The translations under genes and the position numbers were made by a program. Positions 17,960-27,828 of a stretch of DNA of 38,101 nucleotides are shown piece by piece. The stretch comes from Planctomycetota bacterium (GTDB lineage Bacteria; Planctomycetota; Planctomycetia; Pirellulales; Pirellulaceae): NCBI GenBank assembly GCA_024277285.1, contig JAJRVM010000189.1:1-38101 (forward strand), read 5' to 3'. How positions within the stretch are numbered: position 1 is the first letter of the stretch; each line of letters opens with the position of its first letter. The notes beneath the pieces were generated by a model that was not told where the DNA came from, ran no database searches, and saw only the letters and a program-made list of their open reading frames with translations.

Positions 17960-17976
17960 TTGAGAATGGTTCTCAA
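17960..17976. promoter_or_regulatory. Perfect dyad upstream of the chaperone cluster
   Basis: TTGAGAA at 17960-17966 and TTCTCAA at 17970-17976 are exact reverse complements around TGG. Looser outer arms GTCTTG and CAAGAC flank them. The site lies 37-53 bp upstream of the first codon of the TPR gene, where an operator would be expected. It is not a CIRCE element, whose half-site is TTAGCACTC. A repressor or activator of the cluster may bind here. Confidence 0.45.
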
Positions 17977-18568
17977 CGCAAGACCGGTTCTATTTCAATC
18001 TCTAACGTAAAGCGGAACCAAGCGATCTTCGGCTCCGAACCGCCCCTGAGTGCCAGCGAATCGGCATCTTGAAGTGGTTTTAGCACGAACCTGCACCCTG
18101 GTCAATTTCCCCCCCCCAGATCGATCAAAGGCGTGCATGCCATTGGCAGTATCCGGCAAGAGCCTCATCGTAAACGGAAATTAACGTGCCGACACAGCAA
18201 GCGAGGCATTGACCTGGAAATACGGTACGCAGGGCTGCGACGGCCGTGCTGCAAGTGCAGTGCGCCGGCCTCGCTCCCTCACTCTGAGGTGGTCAATTTC
18301 CGAAGTCGTTGTTGCTACTTTTTTTCACTACTTTTCTTTCACTGGCTTCGGCCTGAAGGGCCGCACGAGACGTTTCCCGTAGCCGTTCCTAGAGTTCCGC
18401 AAGGTGCGCCGCATGCGCGGCGACCTTGCTCCACACTAGGCAATCATAGCGCGCCCCTATCGAGGCTTATCGCGCAGACATCTCCCTCTCTCCCTCTCTC
18501 CCACTCTCCCACTCTCCCACTCTCCCACTCTCCCACTCTCCCACTCTCCCTCTCTCCCTCTCTCCCAC
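17977..18568. other. Intergenic region between glnS and the TPR gene
   Basis: No believable gene is present; the longest frame translates the microsatellite into Ser/Leu/Pro repeats. The region holds a run of nine Cs near 18108-18119, a T-rich patch near 18318-18340, the hairpin at 18400-18428 and the microsatellite next to the end of glnS. The promoter for the TPR gene should lie at its left end. Confidence 0.5.
18400..18428. repeat. Long imperfect hairpin downstream of glnS
   Basis: CAAGGTGCGCCGC and GCGGCGACCTTG pair around ATGC with a single unpaired base. The stem is very GC-rich. It lies about 140 bp past the glnS stop, with no U-run on the minus strand, so it could be a terminator without a tail or a site of another kind. 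Confidence 0.45.
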
Positions 18569-18569
18569 T
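18480..18569. repeat. Pyrimidine microsatellite (8-bp unit ACTCTCCC)
   Basis: About 90 bp of pure C/T-rich sequence: six or so perfect copies of ACTCTCCC flanked by shorter CTCTCCCT units. One strand is almost purely pyrimidine with periodic A. The run reaches the last base of the glnS stop codon at 18569-18571, so slippage or expansion could alter the glnS 3' end. Such tracts can form triplex DNA. Confidence 0.9.
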
Positions 18570-20332
18570 CACTTCCCCCGACGCTGGATCTTGGCCCACG
18601 AATCACGCAACGCGACGGCTCGATTAAAGATCGGTTGCCCAGGCCGAGAATCAACGGTATCGGCGATGAAATAGCCGAGCCGTTCGAATTGAAAATGCTC
18701 GCCAGGTTGAGCATCGCGCAAACTCGGCTCGAGAAAGCACTCGGTCCGAACTTCCAGCGAATCGGGGTTCAGATTCACGTGCCAATCCTCGCCTTTGGGG
18801 ACGTTTTCCGGGTCCATTTCCTTAAACAGGTGATCGAACAGTCGGACTTCCGCTTGCAGCGCATGGGGCACTGAAACCCAATGCAGAGTACCTTTGACCT
18901 TCCGTTTCGCATTGCTGGTACCACTCTTTGAATCTGGATCGTACGTACAACGCAACTCGACCACATTGCCATCGGCATCCTTGATTACATCGACGCATTT
19001 AATGATATAAGCCGAGCGTAAACGCACTTCACGACCGAGTGTCAGACGGAAGAACTTCTTGGGAGGATCTTCCATGAAATCGTTTTGTTCGATGTAGATT
19101 TCACGCGAGAAGGGTATCTTGCGAGTTCCCATCGATGGATCTTCCGGATTATTAGTCGCTTCGAGCTCCTCAACTTGCTCTTCCGGATAATTTTCGATCA
19201 CGACCTTCAACGGGTGCAGCACGGCCAACTTACGTGCAGCGCGGCGATTCAAGTCCTCGCGCAAACTATTTTCGAGCACGGCCATGTCGATCGTGCTGTT
19301 GAATTTGGCGACGCCGATCTTGTCGCAGAAGGTACGGATCGACTCAGGCGTGTAGCCACGTCGCCGTAACCCACAGATGGTTGGCATGCGTGGATCGTCC
19401 CAACCGCTAACGCGTCCCTCTTGGACCAACGAAAGGAGCTTGCGTTTGCTCATGACGGTATAGGTCAAGTTCAGCCGAGCGAATTCGAGCTGTTGAGGAT
19501 GATAAATCTCCAGCTCGCGGCAGTACCAATCATAAAGCGGCCGGTGGTTCTCGAACTCAAGCGTGCAGATCGAATGTGTAATCCGCTCAATCGAATCGGA
19601 TTGGCCATGGGTAAAATCGTACATCGGATAGATGCACCAGGTGGCACCTGTCCGATGATGCACTGCATGCAAGATCCGATACATGACCGGATCGCGCATG
19701 TTCAAATTGGGAGACGCCATCTCGATTTTCGCGCGCAGTGTACGAGTGCCATCGGGAAACTCTCCGGCGCGCATCCGTTGAAACAGATCGAGGTTCTCCG
19801 CCACGCTCCGATCGCGATACGGACTGTTCTCGCCCGGTTCGGTCAGCGAACCGCGGTGCTGGCGAGTCTGTTCGGCATTCAGATCGCAAACATACGCCTT
19901 GCCATCCTCGATCAGTTGCACCGCCCAATCATAGAGTTGCTCGAAATAGTTGGAAGCATAGAACAACCGATCACCCCAATCGAAACCGAGCCAGCGCACA
20001 TCTTCCTTAATTGACTCGACATACTCGTCCTCTTCCTTGGTCGGGTTGGTGTCGTCGAACCGGAGGTTACAGAGTCCACCATACTTTGCAGCCAAACCAA
20101 AATTCAGACAGATACTCTTCGCGTGCCCGATGTGCAAATAGCCATTCGGCTCGGGAGGGAATCGCGTCTGCACGCGTCCGTCCCATTTGCCGGTGCGCAG
20201 ATCTTCTTCGACGACTTGTTCAATAAAATTCAGCGCGCGCACGTTGGCATGCTCCTCGGCCGGTGGCGGAGTTTTCCCGCCATTCGGTTTGCTGCCAGGC
20301 TTCGCACTACCATGATCTGCTGGGACCGCCAT
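18569..20332 (-). CDS. glnS: Glutaminyl-tRNA synthetase
   Basis: This enzyme charges tRNA-Gln directly with glutamine. It has 587 residues, near the usual 550-580. The class I HIGH motif is HIGH at 67-70 in '[16 protein letters not shown]'; the KMSKS counterpart is 'VMSKRKL' near residue 300. 'RFDDTNP' and 'PMYDFTHG' segments are typical of GlnRS rather than GluRS. The anticodon-binding beta barrels follow, with '[10 protein letters not shown]' near the end. I chose the ATG at 20332: AGGAGG lies six bases before it, whereas the in-frame TTG at 20338 sits between that site and the ATG. The ATG overlaps the TAA of a tiny upstream frame (TAATG). gltX lies just upstream on the same strand. The stop codon abuts a microsatellite. 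Confidence 0.97.
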   Translation of the reverse strand: MAVPADHGSAKPGSKPNGGKTPPPAEEHANVRALNFIEQVVEEDLRTGKWDGRVQTRFPPEPNGYLHIGHAKSICLNFGLAAKYGGLCNLRFDDTNPTKEEDEYVESIKEDVRWLGFDWGDRLFYASNYFEQLYDWAVQLIEDGKAYVCDLNAEQTRQHRGSLTEPGENSPYRDRSVAENLDLFQRMRAGEFPDGTRTLRAKIEMASPNLNMRDPVMYRILHAVHHRTGATWCIYPMYDFTHGQSDSIERITHSICTLEFENHRPLYDWYCRELEIYHPQQLEFARLNLTYTVMSKRKLLSLVQEGRVSGWDDPRMPTICGLRRRGYTPESIRTFCDKIGVAKFNSTIDMAVLENSLREDLNRRAARKLAVLHPLKVVIENYPEEQVEELEATNNPEDPSMGTRKIPFSREIYIEQNDFMEDPPKKFFRLTLGREVRLRSAYIIKCVDVIKDADGNVVELRCTYDPDSKSGTSNAKRKVKGTLHWVSVPHALQAEVRLFDHLFKEMDPENVPKGEDWHVNLNPDSLEVRTECFLEPSLRDAQPGEHFQFERLGYFIADTVDSRPGQPIFNRAVALRDSWAKIQRRGK

Positions 20333-20472
20333 TACCAACCTCCTACGTCAACAAGACCTATTAGCCAACTCGCATCACATTTGGGGCAGGCCCGCTGTTG
20401 AAGCAGCGGCCGATTTTCGGAGACCAGGGTATCGAAGGCCTCCTGGCAACGCTTCCCGCGCGGGCGGCTCAA
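20332..20472 (-). CDS. Tiny four-cysteine protein coupled to glnS (tentative)
   Basis: A 46-codon frame beginning with TTG at 20472 ends in a TAA that shares one base with the glnS ATG. GAGG lies six bases before the TTG. The protein reads like a small zinc ribbon: '[19 protein letters not shown]' in the middle, then '[10 protein letters not shown]', with Cys-x-x-Cys. The Cys spacing, coding-like composition and stop-start overlap suggest it is real, but the start codon is weak and it is short. It could also be the remnant of a longer protein, because an upstream stop lies only six codons before the TTG. Function unknown. Confidence 0.4.
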   Translation of the reverse strand: MSRPRGKRCQEAFDTLVSENRPLLQQRACPKCDASWLIGLVDVGGW

Positions 20473-20571
20473 GGAACACCTCGGCGCTCATTTGCATCGT
20501 GGTCACACGGGCCCCCAACCGATGCCGTGGCAACCAAATCGACACTCTACCCACTCGTACGACTGGGTATC

Positions 20572-22128
20572 TTAGAGCATAGCGAGGGCGCGGTCGATGC
20601 GCCCCAACACGCGATCGCGTCCCAAAATCGCCATACTGTCGAACATCCCCAATCCGACCGATTTACCGGTCACCGCTACGCGCAACGCATGAATAACCGC
20701 ACCGATCTTAACCCCCTCGGCGTCGATAAACTGGCGCAAACAGGTCTCGGCAATTTCGACATCGAGGACATCGAGCGTTGCCAATTGATCGCGAAACTTC
20801 GCCAACAACTCGCCAGCATCCCCCTTTCGCAACCGCTTATTGAACGCCTTCTCGTCGTAAGCCAATTGCACGTCGTCGCAAAAGAACTCGGCATAGTCAA
20901 GGATGTCGCCAGCCGTCTTGATTCGGTCTCCCGCCGCAGTGGCAATTTGGCTCAACAGAACATTCGTCGCGTCGGTAACGGGCTCGGCGCACCATCTTGC
21001 CTGCACGACAAACGGCCGCATCATTGCGACTTTCGCGCCCAGATCGAGCGCCAGCATGTCGCGTTGCTGGAATGCGGAGAGCTTTTGCGGATCGAAACTG
21101 GCCGGTGCCTTATTGATCCGGTCCAGTGAAAAATGTTCGATCATCGCCGCACGAGTGAATTGCTCCGTCTTGTCGTCCAGCGACCAGCCGAGTAACAACA
21201 GGTAGTTGAGCAGGGCGTCGGGCAAGTAGCCGACGGTACGATAAAAATCGACCAGTACCGGATTGAACGTCTCGGCACTCGTTTCATGCCCGATCAAAGC
21301 AGCAATGCGTGCGCCATGCTCGTACAGTTTCTTGAAGTCTTGGTTCTGCAAATACTTCTTGATCTTGCGTTTGCTCAATTTATTCGAGCTACCGGGTTCC
21401 GCAACGTAGGGCAGATGGGCGTACTCGGGCAGCGCGTAGCCCAGGCTCTGAGCAATGAAGATCTGCCGAGGCGTATTCGACAGGTGTTCCACCGCACGAA
21501 TCACATGCGTGATCTCCATCAGATGGTCATCGACGACACTGGCCAGGTGGTACAGACAGGTGCCATCGGCGCGCTGAATGACGTGGTCCTGTTCTTGCGA
21601 CCATTGCACTTCGACGTCACCGCGCACGAGATCGTGAAACTGGCACGTCCCGGAGCGCGGCATCTTCAACCGCACGACCGCTTTGCGCCCTTCCGCTTCA
21701 TAGCGCTCGGCGGCCTCGTCCGTTTCCGCCATCCATGATCGATCGTAAACAAAGGACTTCTTCTCGGCTTCGGCGGCCACCCGCTGCTGCTGCAACTCGT
21801 CACTCGTGGCGAAGTCGCGGTACGCGTGACCGCTCTCCAGCAATTGAGCAACCGCAGAATCGTACCGGTCGGCGCGCTGCGACTGAAAATAGGGACCGTG
21901 TGCGCCACCCTCCTCCGGCCCTTCGTCCCACACGATTCCCAGCCAACGGAATCCGTCGAGAATCGGCTGCAGCGCTTCCTGCACGTTCCGTTGCCGGTCG
22001 GTGTCATCGATGCGCAAGACAAACTGACCGCCATGGTGCCGGGCAAACAGCCAATTGAACAGCGCCGTGCGCACGCCGCCAATATGCAGATAACCGGTCG
22101 GGCTGGGTGCGAATCTCGTACGTACCAT
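20572..22128 (-). CDS. gltX: Glutamyl-tRNA synthetase
   Basis: This class I enzyme charges tRNA-Glu, supplying both translation and, in many bacteria, tetrapyrrole synthesis. It has 518 residues. The catalytic start is '[20 protein letters not shown]' (3-22), with His15 of the HIGH-type motif. '[11 protein letters not shown]' follows, and the KMSKS counterpart is 'NKLSKRK' near residue 250. The C-terminal helical anticodon domain is present. The ATG at 22128 begins directly at the conserved N-terminus. The stop is TAA. With glnS 240 bp downstream on the same strand, this genome has a direct route for tRNA-Gln, so GltX is probably the discriminating type. Confidence 0.96.
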   Translation of the reverse strand: MVRTRFAPSPTGYLHIGGVRTALFNWLFARHHGGQFVLRIDDTDRQRNVQEALQPILDGFRWLGIVWDEGPEEGGAHGPYFQSQRADRYDSAVAQLLESGHAYRDFATSDELQQQRVAAEAEKKSFVYDRSWMAETDEAAERYEAEGRKAVVRLKMPRSGTCQFHDLVRGDVEVQWSQEQDHVIQRADGTCLYHLASVVDDHLMEITHVIRAVEHLSNTPRQIFIAQSLGYALPEYAHLPYVAEPGSSNKLSKRKIKKYLQNQDFKKLYEHGARIAALIGHETSAETFNPVLVDFYRTVGYLPDALLNYLLLLGWSLDDKTEQFTRAAMIEHFSLDRINKAPASFDPQKLSAFQQRDMLALDLGAKVAMMRPFVVQARWCAEPVTDATNVLLSQIATAAGDRIKTAGDILDYAEFFCDDVQLAYDEKAFNKRLRKGDAGELLAKFRDQLATLDVLDVEIAETCLRQFIDAEGVKIGAVIHALRVAVTGKSVGLGMFDSMAILGRDRVLGRIDRALAML

Positions 22129-22313
22129 CTTCAGTGCCTCACTTCACTGCGCCCGCATCGGCGCCAGAATTGTCGAACGAACCGAGTCGCGCGCTGCGGC
22201 GCACGCCGCCAAGTGCTCAGATTAGAGGCTCGACGCGCAGTTGGTCAAAGGGGCGTCCGTGGTTGCGCAACCCTGTGGACGCGTCAACTCGCAATTCAAC
22301 TCGGCACCGAACG

Positions 22314-23711
22314 TCAGTCTTGCCGTTCCTTGCGACGTTGCTTGCGCAGCCGTTTCCGCTCGGCTTTCGACAACTTCCGAGGCTGGTCGTCAAGCTGGTC
22401 GTCATCCAGTTCACACAAGGAAGCAGCGTTGCGGACTGCGGACTTGGTCAAAGCCGACTTGCCGGTCGTGACCTTGCTCGCGCGCGTTTTCTGGACGGGC
22501 GCCGCGTTGGCCGTCGGGCTTTGGGGCGTCGAGCGCTGGGCCGTCGCAGTAGCGGCAACCACACGCCGTTTTTCCTTGCGCGACCGTCGCCCGCCGGCAT
22601 CGGACGATTCTGCCGATTCGGCCACCTCACTGCGGTCGCCTGCGGTGGTGTTCTTGCCAAGAACCCTCTTGCTGCCCGCTCCGACCTTGCTCGGTTGGGA
22701 ATGAGGTGGATCAGTACGAATGACCTCCCCCCCACTTTGGCGACTCACTTTCGCACGACGCGACCGTGTCGCCGTCGTTTCTTTCTGATCGTCATCCTCC
22801 ACCCCAACTGCTGACTGCCGCGACTTGGCCTTGCGCTTGCGCGTGCGTCGCACCGGCACCTGCCCCGACGCGTCACGGTAGACAAAGCGGGCATAGAGAA
22901 GAATGGCCATCAACAACGCAATATGAGCGCCCATGGTCAATCCCGAAATAGCCATCACTCGAAACACACTCGCATCGCTCCACAGCCACCCCAATTGCGT
23001 CGCTCCCACCGTCGCGAGCCCAGCAAGTGAAATCAGCAACATCAGACTCGCTAAACGGCAGCTGCGCATCTCGATGATGAGCCGTCCACCGACGGCGCCC
23101 GCCATCAAGGCAATGGATGCCACCCAAACAAGCTGAGCGTCGGCGTACTCGGGGATGCCGCCAATGTGCAACAATGCGGCTCGAACCGACTCCTGAAATC
23201 CGGCAACTTGATCGATGCTCGCCAACATGAACAACGGTACCAACCAGCACCACATTCGATATCTACCGCGATAATCGTCCGTTCGGTGGCGCCGGATTTG
23301 GTAAGTCAACAGCCCAAACAGGCCGCAGGTTGCCAGCAGTGAGGACGAGAACCATGTGGCCACATTGCCGCGCGTGCCAAGATCAATTGCCGGAAATAGA
23401 GCGACGTCGTAGGGCGTGTGCCCCAGCGCCAAGTAACCGTAGAGCGCCTCGATCCCAGCGGCGCACGCGAGCAACAGCATCAAAAGGACCAAGTTCGACC
23501 AACGCCGCGTCGGGATCAGATCTGTCACCTGAGGCTGATGGGGCGATAACGCAGCGTCCGAATACCGCTGCACCGGCCCGGTGGCCGGCGTGGCGGTTGC
23601 AGAGCGCCGCTGCGCTGGCTGGGATTTCCCGGTCGGTTCGCTCGCAGCAGGCTCGTCGATCAACACGCGCCGCCGACGCTCACCACGATGACCACCTCGT
23701 CGAAACTCCAT
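22314..23711 (-). CDS. Predicted multi-pass membrane protein with long charged termini
   Basis: I do not recognise a family for this 465-residue protein. The first ~70 residues are charged and low in hydrophobics. Six hydrophobic stretches follow: 'LVLLMLLLACAAGIEALYGY', 'WFSSSLLATCGLFGLLTYQI', 'CWLVPLFMLASIDQVAGF', 'WVASIALMAGAVGGRLII', 'LMLLISLAGLATVGATQLGW' and 'ISGLTMGAHIALLMAILLYA'. The last ~190 residues are a soluble, Ser/Lys/Arg-rich tail ending in 'KLSKAERKRLRKQRRKERQD'. I prefer the ATG at 23711 over the TTG at 23726 because 'MEFRRGG' has an ordinary start and the extra residues add nothing. It lies 185 bp upstream of gltX on the same strand. A membrane location is well supported; the function is open. 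Confidence 0.7.
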   Translation of the reverse strand: MEFRRGGHRGERRRRVLIDEPAASEPTGKSQPAQRRSATATPATGPVQRYSDAALSPHQPQVTDLIPTRRWSNLVLLMLLLACAAGIEALYGYLALGHTPYDVALFPAIDLGTRGNVATWFSSSLLATCGLFGLLTYQIRRHRTDDYRGRYRMWCWLVPLFMLASIDQVAGFQESVRAALLHIGGIPEYADAQLVWVASIALMAGAVGGRLIIEMRSCRLASLMLLISLAGLATVGATQLGWLWSDASVFRVMAISGLTMGAHIALLMAILLYARFVYRDASGQVPVRRTRKRKAKSRQSAVGVEDDDQKETTATRSRRAKVSRQSGGEVIRTDPPHSQPSKVGAGSKRVLGKNTTAGDRSEVAESAESSDAGGRRSRKEKRRVVAATATAQRSTPQSPTANAAPVQKTRASKVTTGKSALTKSAVRNAASLCELDDDQLDDQPRKLSKAERKRLRKQRRKERQD

Positions 23712-24960
23712 AACTGGTACCGCCAAAGTCCAATTGCGTTTATGTGATGCTCCCTCTCAGAAAATTCGGCACAAATCACCACCAAACCTGAACCGTTGCC
23801 ATACGAATTTTCGGTCAATTCCACACCCTGGGCCGCCGGCGCTCAAAATCGACGATCTTTGCGGTCCCGCATGCCGGCCACGCTCCCCCCTAAAGCCCCA
23901 GCGTTCGCCAGCTCAACAGGCGGTCGATACGACGCTTTTTGTTTCGGACTGACGCACGCTGTGTTCGAGCAGGGAGAGACCGTTGCCTCGTCGCTACGTA
24001 ATCCACCAAGCGCTCTTCTTCGCCCGTAATCTTCTTTGCCCTTGAACCAAGCGGCTGCGCCGCAGAAACAGCGCGCCATTGGTACCGATTTCGTAGTGTG
24101 GACCCGTCAAATGCTGAGCGCTGCTGGCTGTTCTCCGTGGAGAGCAAAGAAAATGACGGGCAAGAAAGAAGTGTGATGCCAACCCCAGCCTCGTATCTGC
24201 CCGTAGGATGCCTGATTTCGACTGCTGGCTACCTGTCGTTGCGCCCCACATCGACCGCTCGCGCGCGGAACAAAAAACGGGATAAACAGAACCACCACAG
24301 CTCAGCGAGCTTTTAACAGCCCATACGGAATTACATCCGCTGCGGATTCGCGGTTCTCAACCCACCCCGTGACACGTCGCAAAAAACCCGCGTCAGACGG
24401 TTACGGAAATCCCCACGCTCAGCTCGTGTTGCCCGACTCTCATCTCAGGGCTGGGCACGGTGCAGTTTGCCATCAGGAGTAGTGCTTGTCGGAATGATCC
24501 GCATTCTCGGTTACGATTCGGCAAGATTCGGCGAAAAGAGTCTGCGGTCCAATAACGAGCCGATAGCAGGGCGGACTGCCGTGAGGAGCTCTCGAATTCG
24601 GCGTCAAAAACACGTGCCCCTCCCCTCACATTGCCGCGTTCAATCGGGACGAGCGGAAGAATCGAAGCGCGGTCAGCCGTTGGTCGGGCTTCTTGGTGGT
24701 GAATAGGACTGCCAGTACATCATGCAGTTCAACGGGGGCCAGAGTCGCCCGACCACGATGCACCCATCACAGTTGTCACAGTCCCACTCAGGCCACTCCC
24801 CCCGCCTGTTTGACCTTGGTCGTTGTAAGACCTAGTTTTCAATAGCACAAGGCGTTGCAACAGCCGCCAACTGCTCCCCTGCCCCAATGCAGCAACACGA
24901 TTATTCCACAGCGCAGTGAGCGTGCGCCCTCGTGCGTCCGGGCACGATACAGGCAATTCT
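23712..24960. other. Long intergenic region without a convincing gene
   Basis: This 1.25-kb gap lies between two divergent genes. Several frames of 60-85 codons exist on both strands, but none has natural composition, a domain or a ribosome site, and they overlap each other in different frames. I see no tRNA, tmRNA or RNase P RNA signature. It should hold the promoters of the membrane protein and the GGDEF gene; beyond that it may be decayed coding DNA or an unannotated RNA. Confidence 0.5.
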
Positions 24961-27318
24961 ATGGACAGTACGCCCAATTCGACAGAACCACCTCAAACCG
25001 ACCCCTCGAACCTGGCGCCAAGCCGAACGGACACCGACCTTCAACTGACGAAGGTTTCGTCCCTAATCGATCAACTTGATCAACCAACGGCCCCAGAGAT
25101 CGAGTCGGAGTCGGCCGCTACGAGTGCGCGCTGCGCCGCGCCCACGAGTGAAGCGTCAGGCGAAGCGGCCAATACGTCCGAGCCGAACGGGCAGAACCAA
25201 CTGATCCAAGTCCGTCTGGGGCTTGCCAGTGCCCTTTTCGTGGCACTCCGCGCCAAACACGCCCCGACCGCCGCGCACTGCCTGCGCGTGGCATTGGGCA
25301 GTTCTTCTTGGGGCCTGAACCTCGACCTCGACAACCACCAACGCGATGAACTGGAAGTGGCCGCATTGCTGCATGACATCGGCAAAATTGGTGTCCCCGA
25401 CCACATCCTCACGAAGCCCGCGCGTTTGAATCGAGAAGAGGTGGCGACCATCGATCGCCACCGGGAGATTGGCCAGCAGATCTTGCTAAGCTGTTGCGCG
25501 TCACAAAATGTGTTGTCCATCGTCAAGTACGCGCCGGCATGGTGGGATGGCAGTCGAACCGGGTTCGATTGCAAAGGTGCAGATCTCCCGCAGGGAGCGC
25601 GCGTCATATCGATCATCGATGCCTACGATGCCATGACGAACGACCAGGTTTACCGGCGTGCAATGTCACGTGAGCGCGCGGTTGCCGAACTGTTCGCCTG
25701 CGCCGGCACGCAATTCGATCCCACCCTGGTGGAACAGTTCTGCGACCTCTTGGCATCGGACCGTGTCAAGCTGTCAGCGCAATTGTCTCGGCGCTGGCTC
25801 AACGACCTTGACCCTGAGCAATCCAATGCCTTCTGGGCCCTGAACACGCTGACCACTTCGCGCCTCACTGCGGCGACCAGTGTCGACACTCTTTTTCACC
25901 AGAAGCTGCTCGACAGCATGCATGACGGTGTTGTATTTGTCGACACCAACATGCAAGTCATGTTGTGGAATCGTGCCGCAGAGGACTTGACCGGTTTGTC
26001 GGCGGCAAGCGTATTACACCAGCGCTGGTCCCCCGCACTAATGCACCTGCGCGAAGAAGACGGAACGTCCCTTTCGGATACCACCTGTCCGATCACGCGC
26101 ACATTGATTTCGCGAACCCAGACGCTTCGACGACTGACCATCCAAGGCCACGACGGCAAACGATTGAGCATCGACATGCACATGGTGCCGGTCATAGGCA
26201 GTGACGGCATCATGCAAGGTGCCACGTTGCTACTGCACGACGCGTCTCCACAGATCACGATGGAGCAACGTATCGAGACGTTGCACATCAAGGCGACTCG
26301 AGATCCATTGACCAACATCGCCAACCGTGCTGAATTTGACCGCGCCCACACAGAATTCGTAACGACTCACTTGCACCGTGGCCAACCTTGTGCACTTCTG
26401 ATCTGCGATATCGACCACTTCAAGAAAGTTAATGACACTTACGGTCACCAGACAGGGGACGAAGTGCTGATTGCGTTCGCAAGCCTCTTGCAGCGATCAG
26501 CGCAGCCTGGCGACCTGGTCGCCAGGTATGGTGGCGAGGAGTTTGTGATGCTCAGCGCCGACTGCGACAACGCCACCATCACACAACGGGCCGAGAAGAT
26601 CCGCCGCGAACTGGAGGATACGCCGCACGTCCATTTGGATAATCGCCCCATCACCGCCAGTTTTGGTGTTACGGAAATCCAAGCCGGTGACACTCCCGAG
26701 ACGATGCTGCGTCGCGCTGACCGAGCGCTGCTGCGTGCCAAGGAGAGTGGCCGCAACCGCGTGGTCCAACTCGGCACTGGCATTCCTGGCGATCTTGCGC
26801 CCGAACCACGCAGTTTCTTCCGACGCTGGCTGCAGCCCACGCCGTCCAACCATCTGCTCGACGAAACACTCGTCACCGCCGTGCCGCTGACCGTGACCAT
26901 GGAAAAACTGCGCGGCTTCATTTCGGATCACCACGCGGAAATCGTAGCGACCGAAGATAGCAAACTCCGTCTGCAAATCACCAAGAGCGCACCTGCCGAT
27001 CGCCGCTCAGATGATCGGCCCGTCTCGTTCGTCGTCTCACTACAGTTCCTTGAAAAGCAACTCAAGAATGAGAATCGCCTGGCCGGTAATTCGCACACCA
27101 TGATCCGCGTCTCGATCCAATTGGCTAATTACCGTGACCGCCGACTCGATAACGCCTACGAACGCGCTCGGCAACTCTTTGCCAGTCTCAAGTCGTACTT
27201 CATGGCACAACCGTTCGAAGGCCCGATGGAAGAGGATGGCGCAGCCGACAACCCGACGTTCTTTCGCCGCCTGATGTCGCTGTTGCATCCGCACCCACGC
27301 GACGAGGAAAGACGATAA
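24961..27318 (+). CDS. HD-GYP-like / PAS / GGDEF signalling protein
   Basis: This 785-residue protein appears to combine both ends of c-di-GMP metabolism. An N-terminal disordered region (1-80) precedes an HD domain: His138-Asp139 in 'ALLHDIGKIGVPD', then 'IDRHREIG' near 164-171. The GYP half is degenerate: 'YAPAWWDGSRTGF' (190-202) stands where HHExxDGxGYP is usual, and 'IIDAYDAMTND' (218-228) is intact. A PAS domain follows (about 312-430, 'DGVVFVDTNMQVMLWNRAAE'). The GGDEF domain runs 440-605 with 'CDIDHFKKVND' and the active loop GGEEF at 524-528; the I-site position reads QPGD, not RxxD. The last ~180 residues are unassigned. The ATG at 24961 follows the non-coding-looking segment; a GTG at 24916 is possible. 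Confidence 0.85.
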   Translation: MDSTPNSTEPPQTDPSNLAPSRTDTDLQLTKVSSLIDQLDQPTAPEIESESAATSARCAAPTSEASGEAANTSEPNGQNQLIQVRLGLASALFVALRAKHAPTAAHCLRVALGSSSWGLNLDLDNHQRDELEVAALLHDIGKIGVPDHILTKPARLNREEVATIDRHREIGQQILLSCCASQNVLSIVKYAPAWWDGSRTGFDCKGADLPQGARVISIIDAYDAMTNDQVYRRAMSRERAVAELFACAGTQFDPTLVEQFCDLLASDRVKLSAQLSRRWLNDLDPEQSNAFWALNTLTTSRLTAATSVDTLFHQKLLDSMHDGVVFVDTNMQVMLWNRAAEDLTGLSAASVLHQRWSPALMHLREEDGTSLSDTTCPITRTLISRTQTLRRLTIQGHDGKRLSIDMHMVPVIGSDGIMQGATLLLHDASPQITMEQRIETLHIKATRDPLTNIANRAEFDRAHTEFVTTHLHRGQPCALLICDIDHFKKVNDTYGHQTGDEVLIAFASLLQRSAQPGDLVARYGGEEFVMLSADCDNATITQRAEKIRRELEDTPHVHLDNRPITASFGVTEIQAGDTPETMLRRADRALLRAKESGRNRVVQLGTGIPGDLAPEPRSFFRRWLQPTPSNHLLDETLVTAVPLTVTMEKLRGFISDHHAEIVATEDSKLRLQITKSAPADRRSDDRPVSFVVSLQFLEKQLKNENRLAGNSHTMIRVSIQLANYRDRRLDNAYERARQLFASLKSYFMAQPFEGPMEEDGAADNPTFFRRLMSLLHPHPRDEERR

Positions 27319-27828
27319 ACGCCTCCTTGCTTCCATCCGCTACGGCACGTCTCCAAGTGCCGTCGCTTTACGGCCGCAAGTCTTCTGGTACCCCTACGAT
27401 AGAGGCGTCATATCCGCCACTCGATCCATGGCACGCCCGATCCATGGCACGCCAGGGAAAGCTGCCTTTCACGATGTGCAAAGCAGGCGGCTAGCGACCG
27501 GTGACCACGACCAAGAGAAACCGACTGGACCGGAGTATCTCAGGGTCTGCCGATCGTTCGTCGACATTCTCTTGAGGCGCAAGAAGCGGAACATTTCCAC
27601 CGAGTCGCACCACCCGCTCTGCCCCGTGTTCAAGCCTGGCTCGCCAACTCACCGCAACCCTCAATGCGTCCTCGGCCCCTGGAAACAATCGAGACAACTG
27701 GCAAAAATCGGCGGAATCGACTTGCCACTCCGCGCACCTTCGCATTAGGATAACAGCTACGATAAGTCTTGCGAACGGAAAAGGGATTACGTTCGCCATC
27801 CCTTTGTTTCATGTAAGGACTCCGAGTG
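27319..27828. other. Intergenic region after the GGDEF gene
   Basis: Mostly featureless apart from the tentative minus-strand frame listed separately. A short direct repeat 'gatccatggcacgcc' occurs at 27424 and 27440. No terminator-type hairpin with a U-run follows the GGDEF gene. Confidence 0.4.
27491..27799 (-). CDS. Hypothetical protein (weak support)
   Basis: This 102-codon minus-strand frame has more natural composition than its plus-strand counterpart, with segments such as 'MANVIPFPFARLIVAVIL', 'VDSADFCQLSRLFPGAEDAL' and 'LGGNVPLLAPQENVDERSAD'. I recognise no domain. Its start at 27799 lies only 29 bp from the divergent ATG at 27829, leaving little room for a promoter, and I see no ribosome site. 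A later in-frame ATG at 27745 is possible. It could be a real small protein or a chance frame. Confidence 0.25.
   Translation of the reverse strand: MANVIPFPFARLIVAVILMRRCAEWQVDSADFCQLSRLFPGAEDALRVAVSWRARLEHGAERVVRLGGNVPLLAPQENVDERSADPEILRSSRFLLVVVTGR

Noticed and set aside
18133..18627. Plus-strand frame of 164 codons rich in Ser/Leu/Pro
   Set aside because: Its C-terminal third is a translation of the microsatellite and it overlaps glnS on the other strand; the rest has no natural composition.
20398..21129. Plus-strand 243-codon frame
   Set aside because: It is the antisense shadow of the gltX 3' end and the gltX-glnS gap; no domain, no ribosome site.
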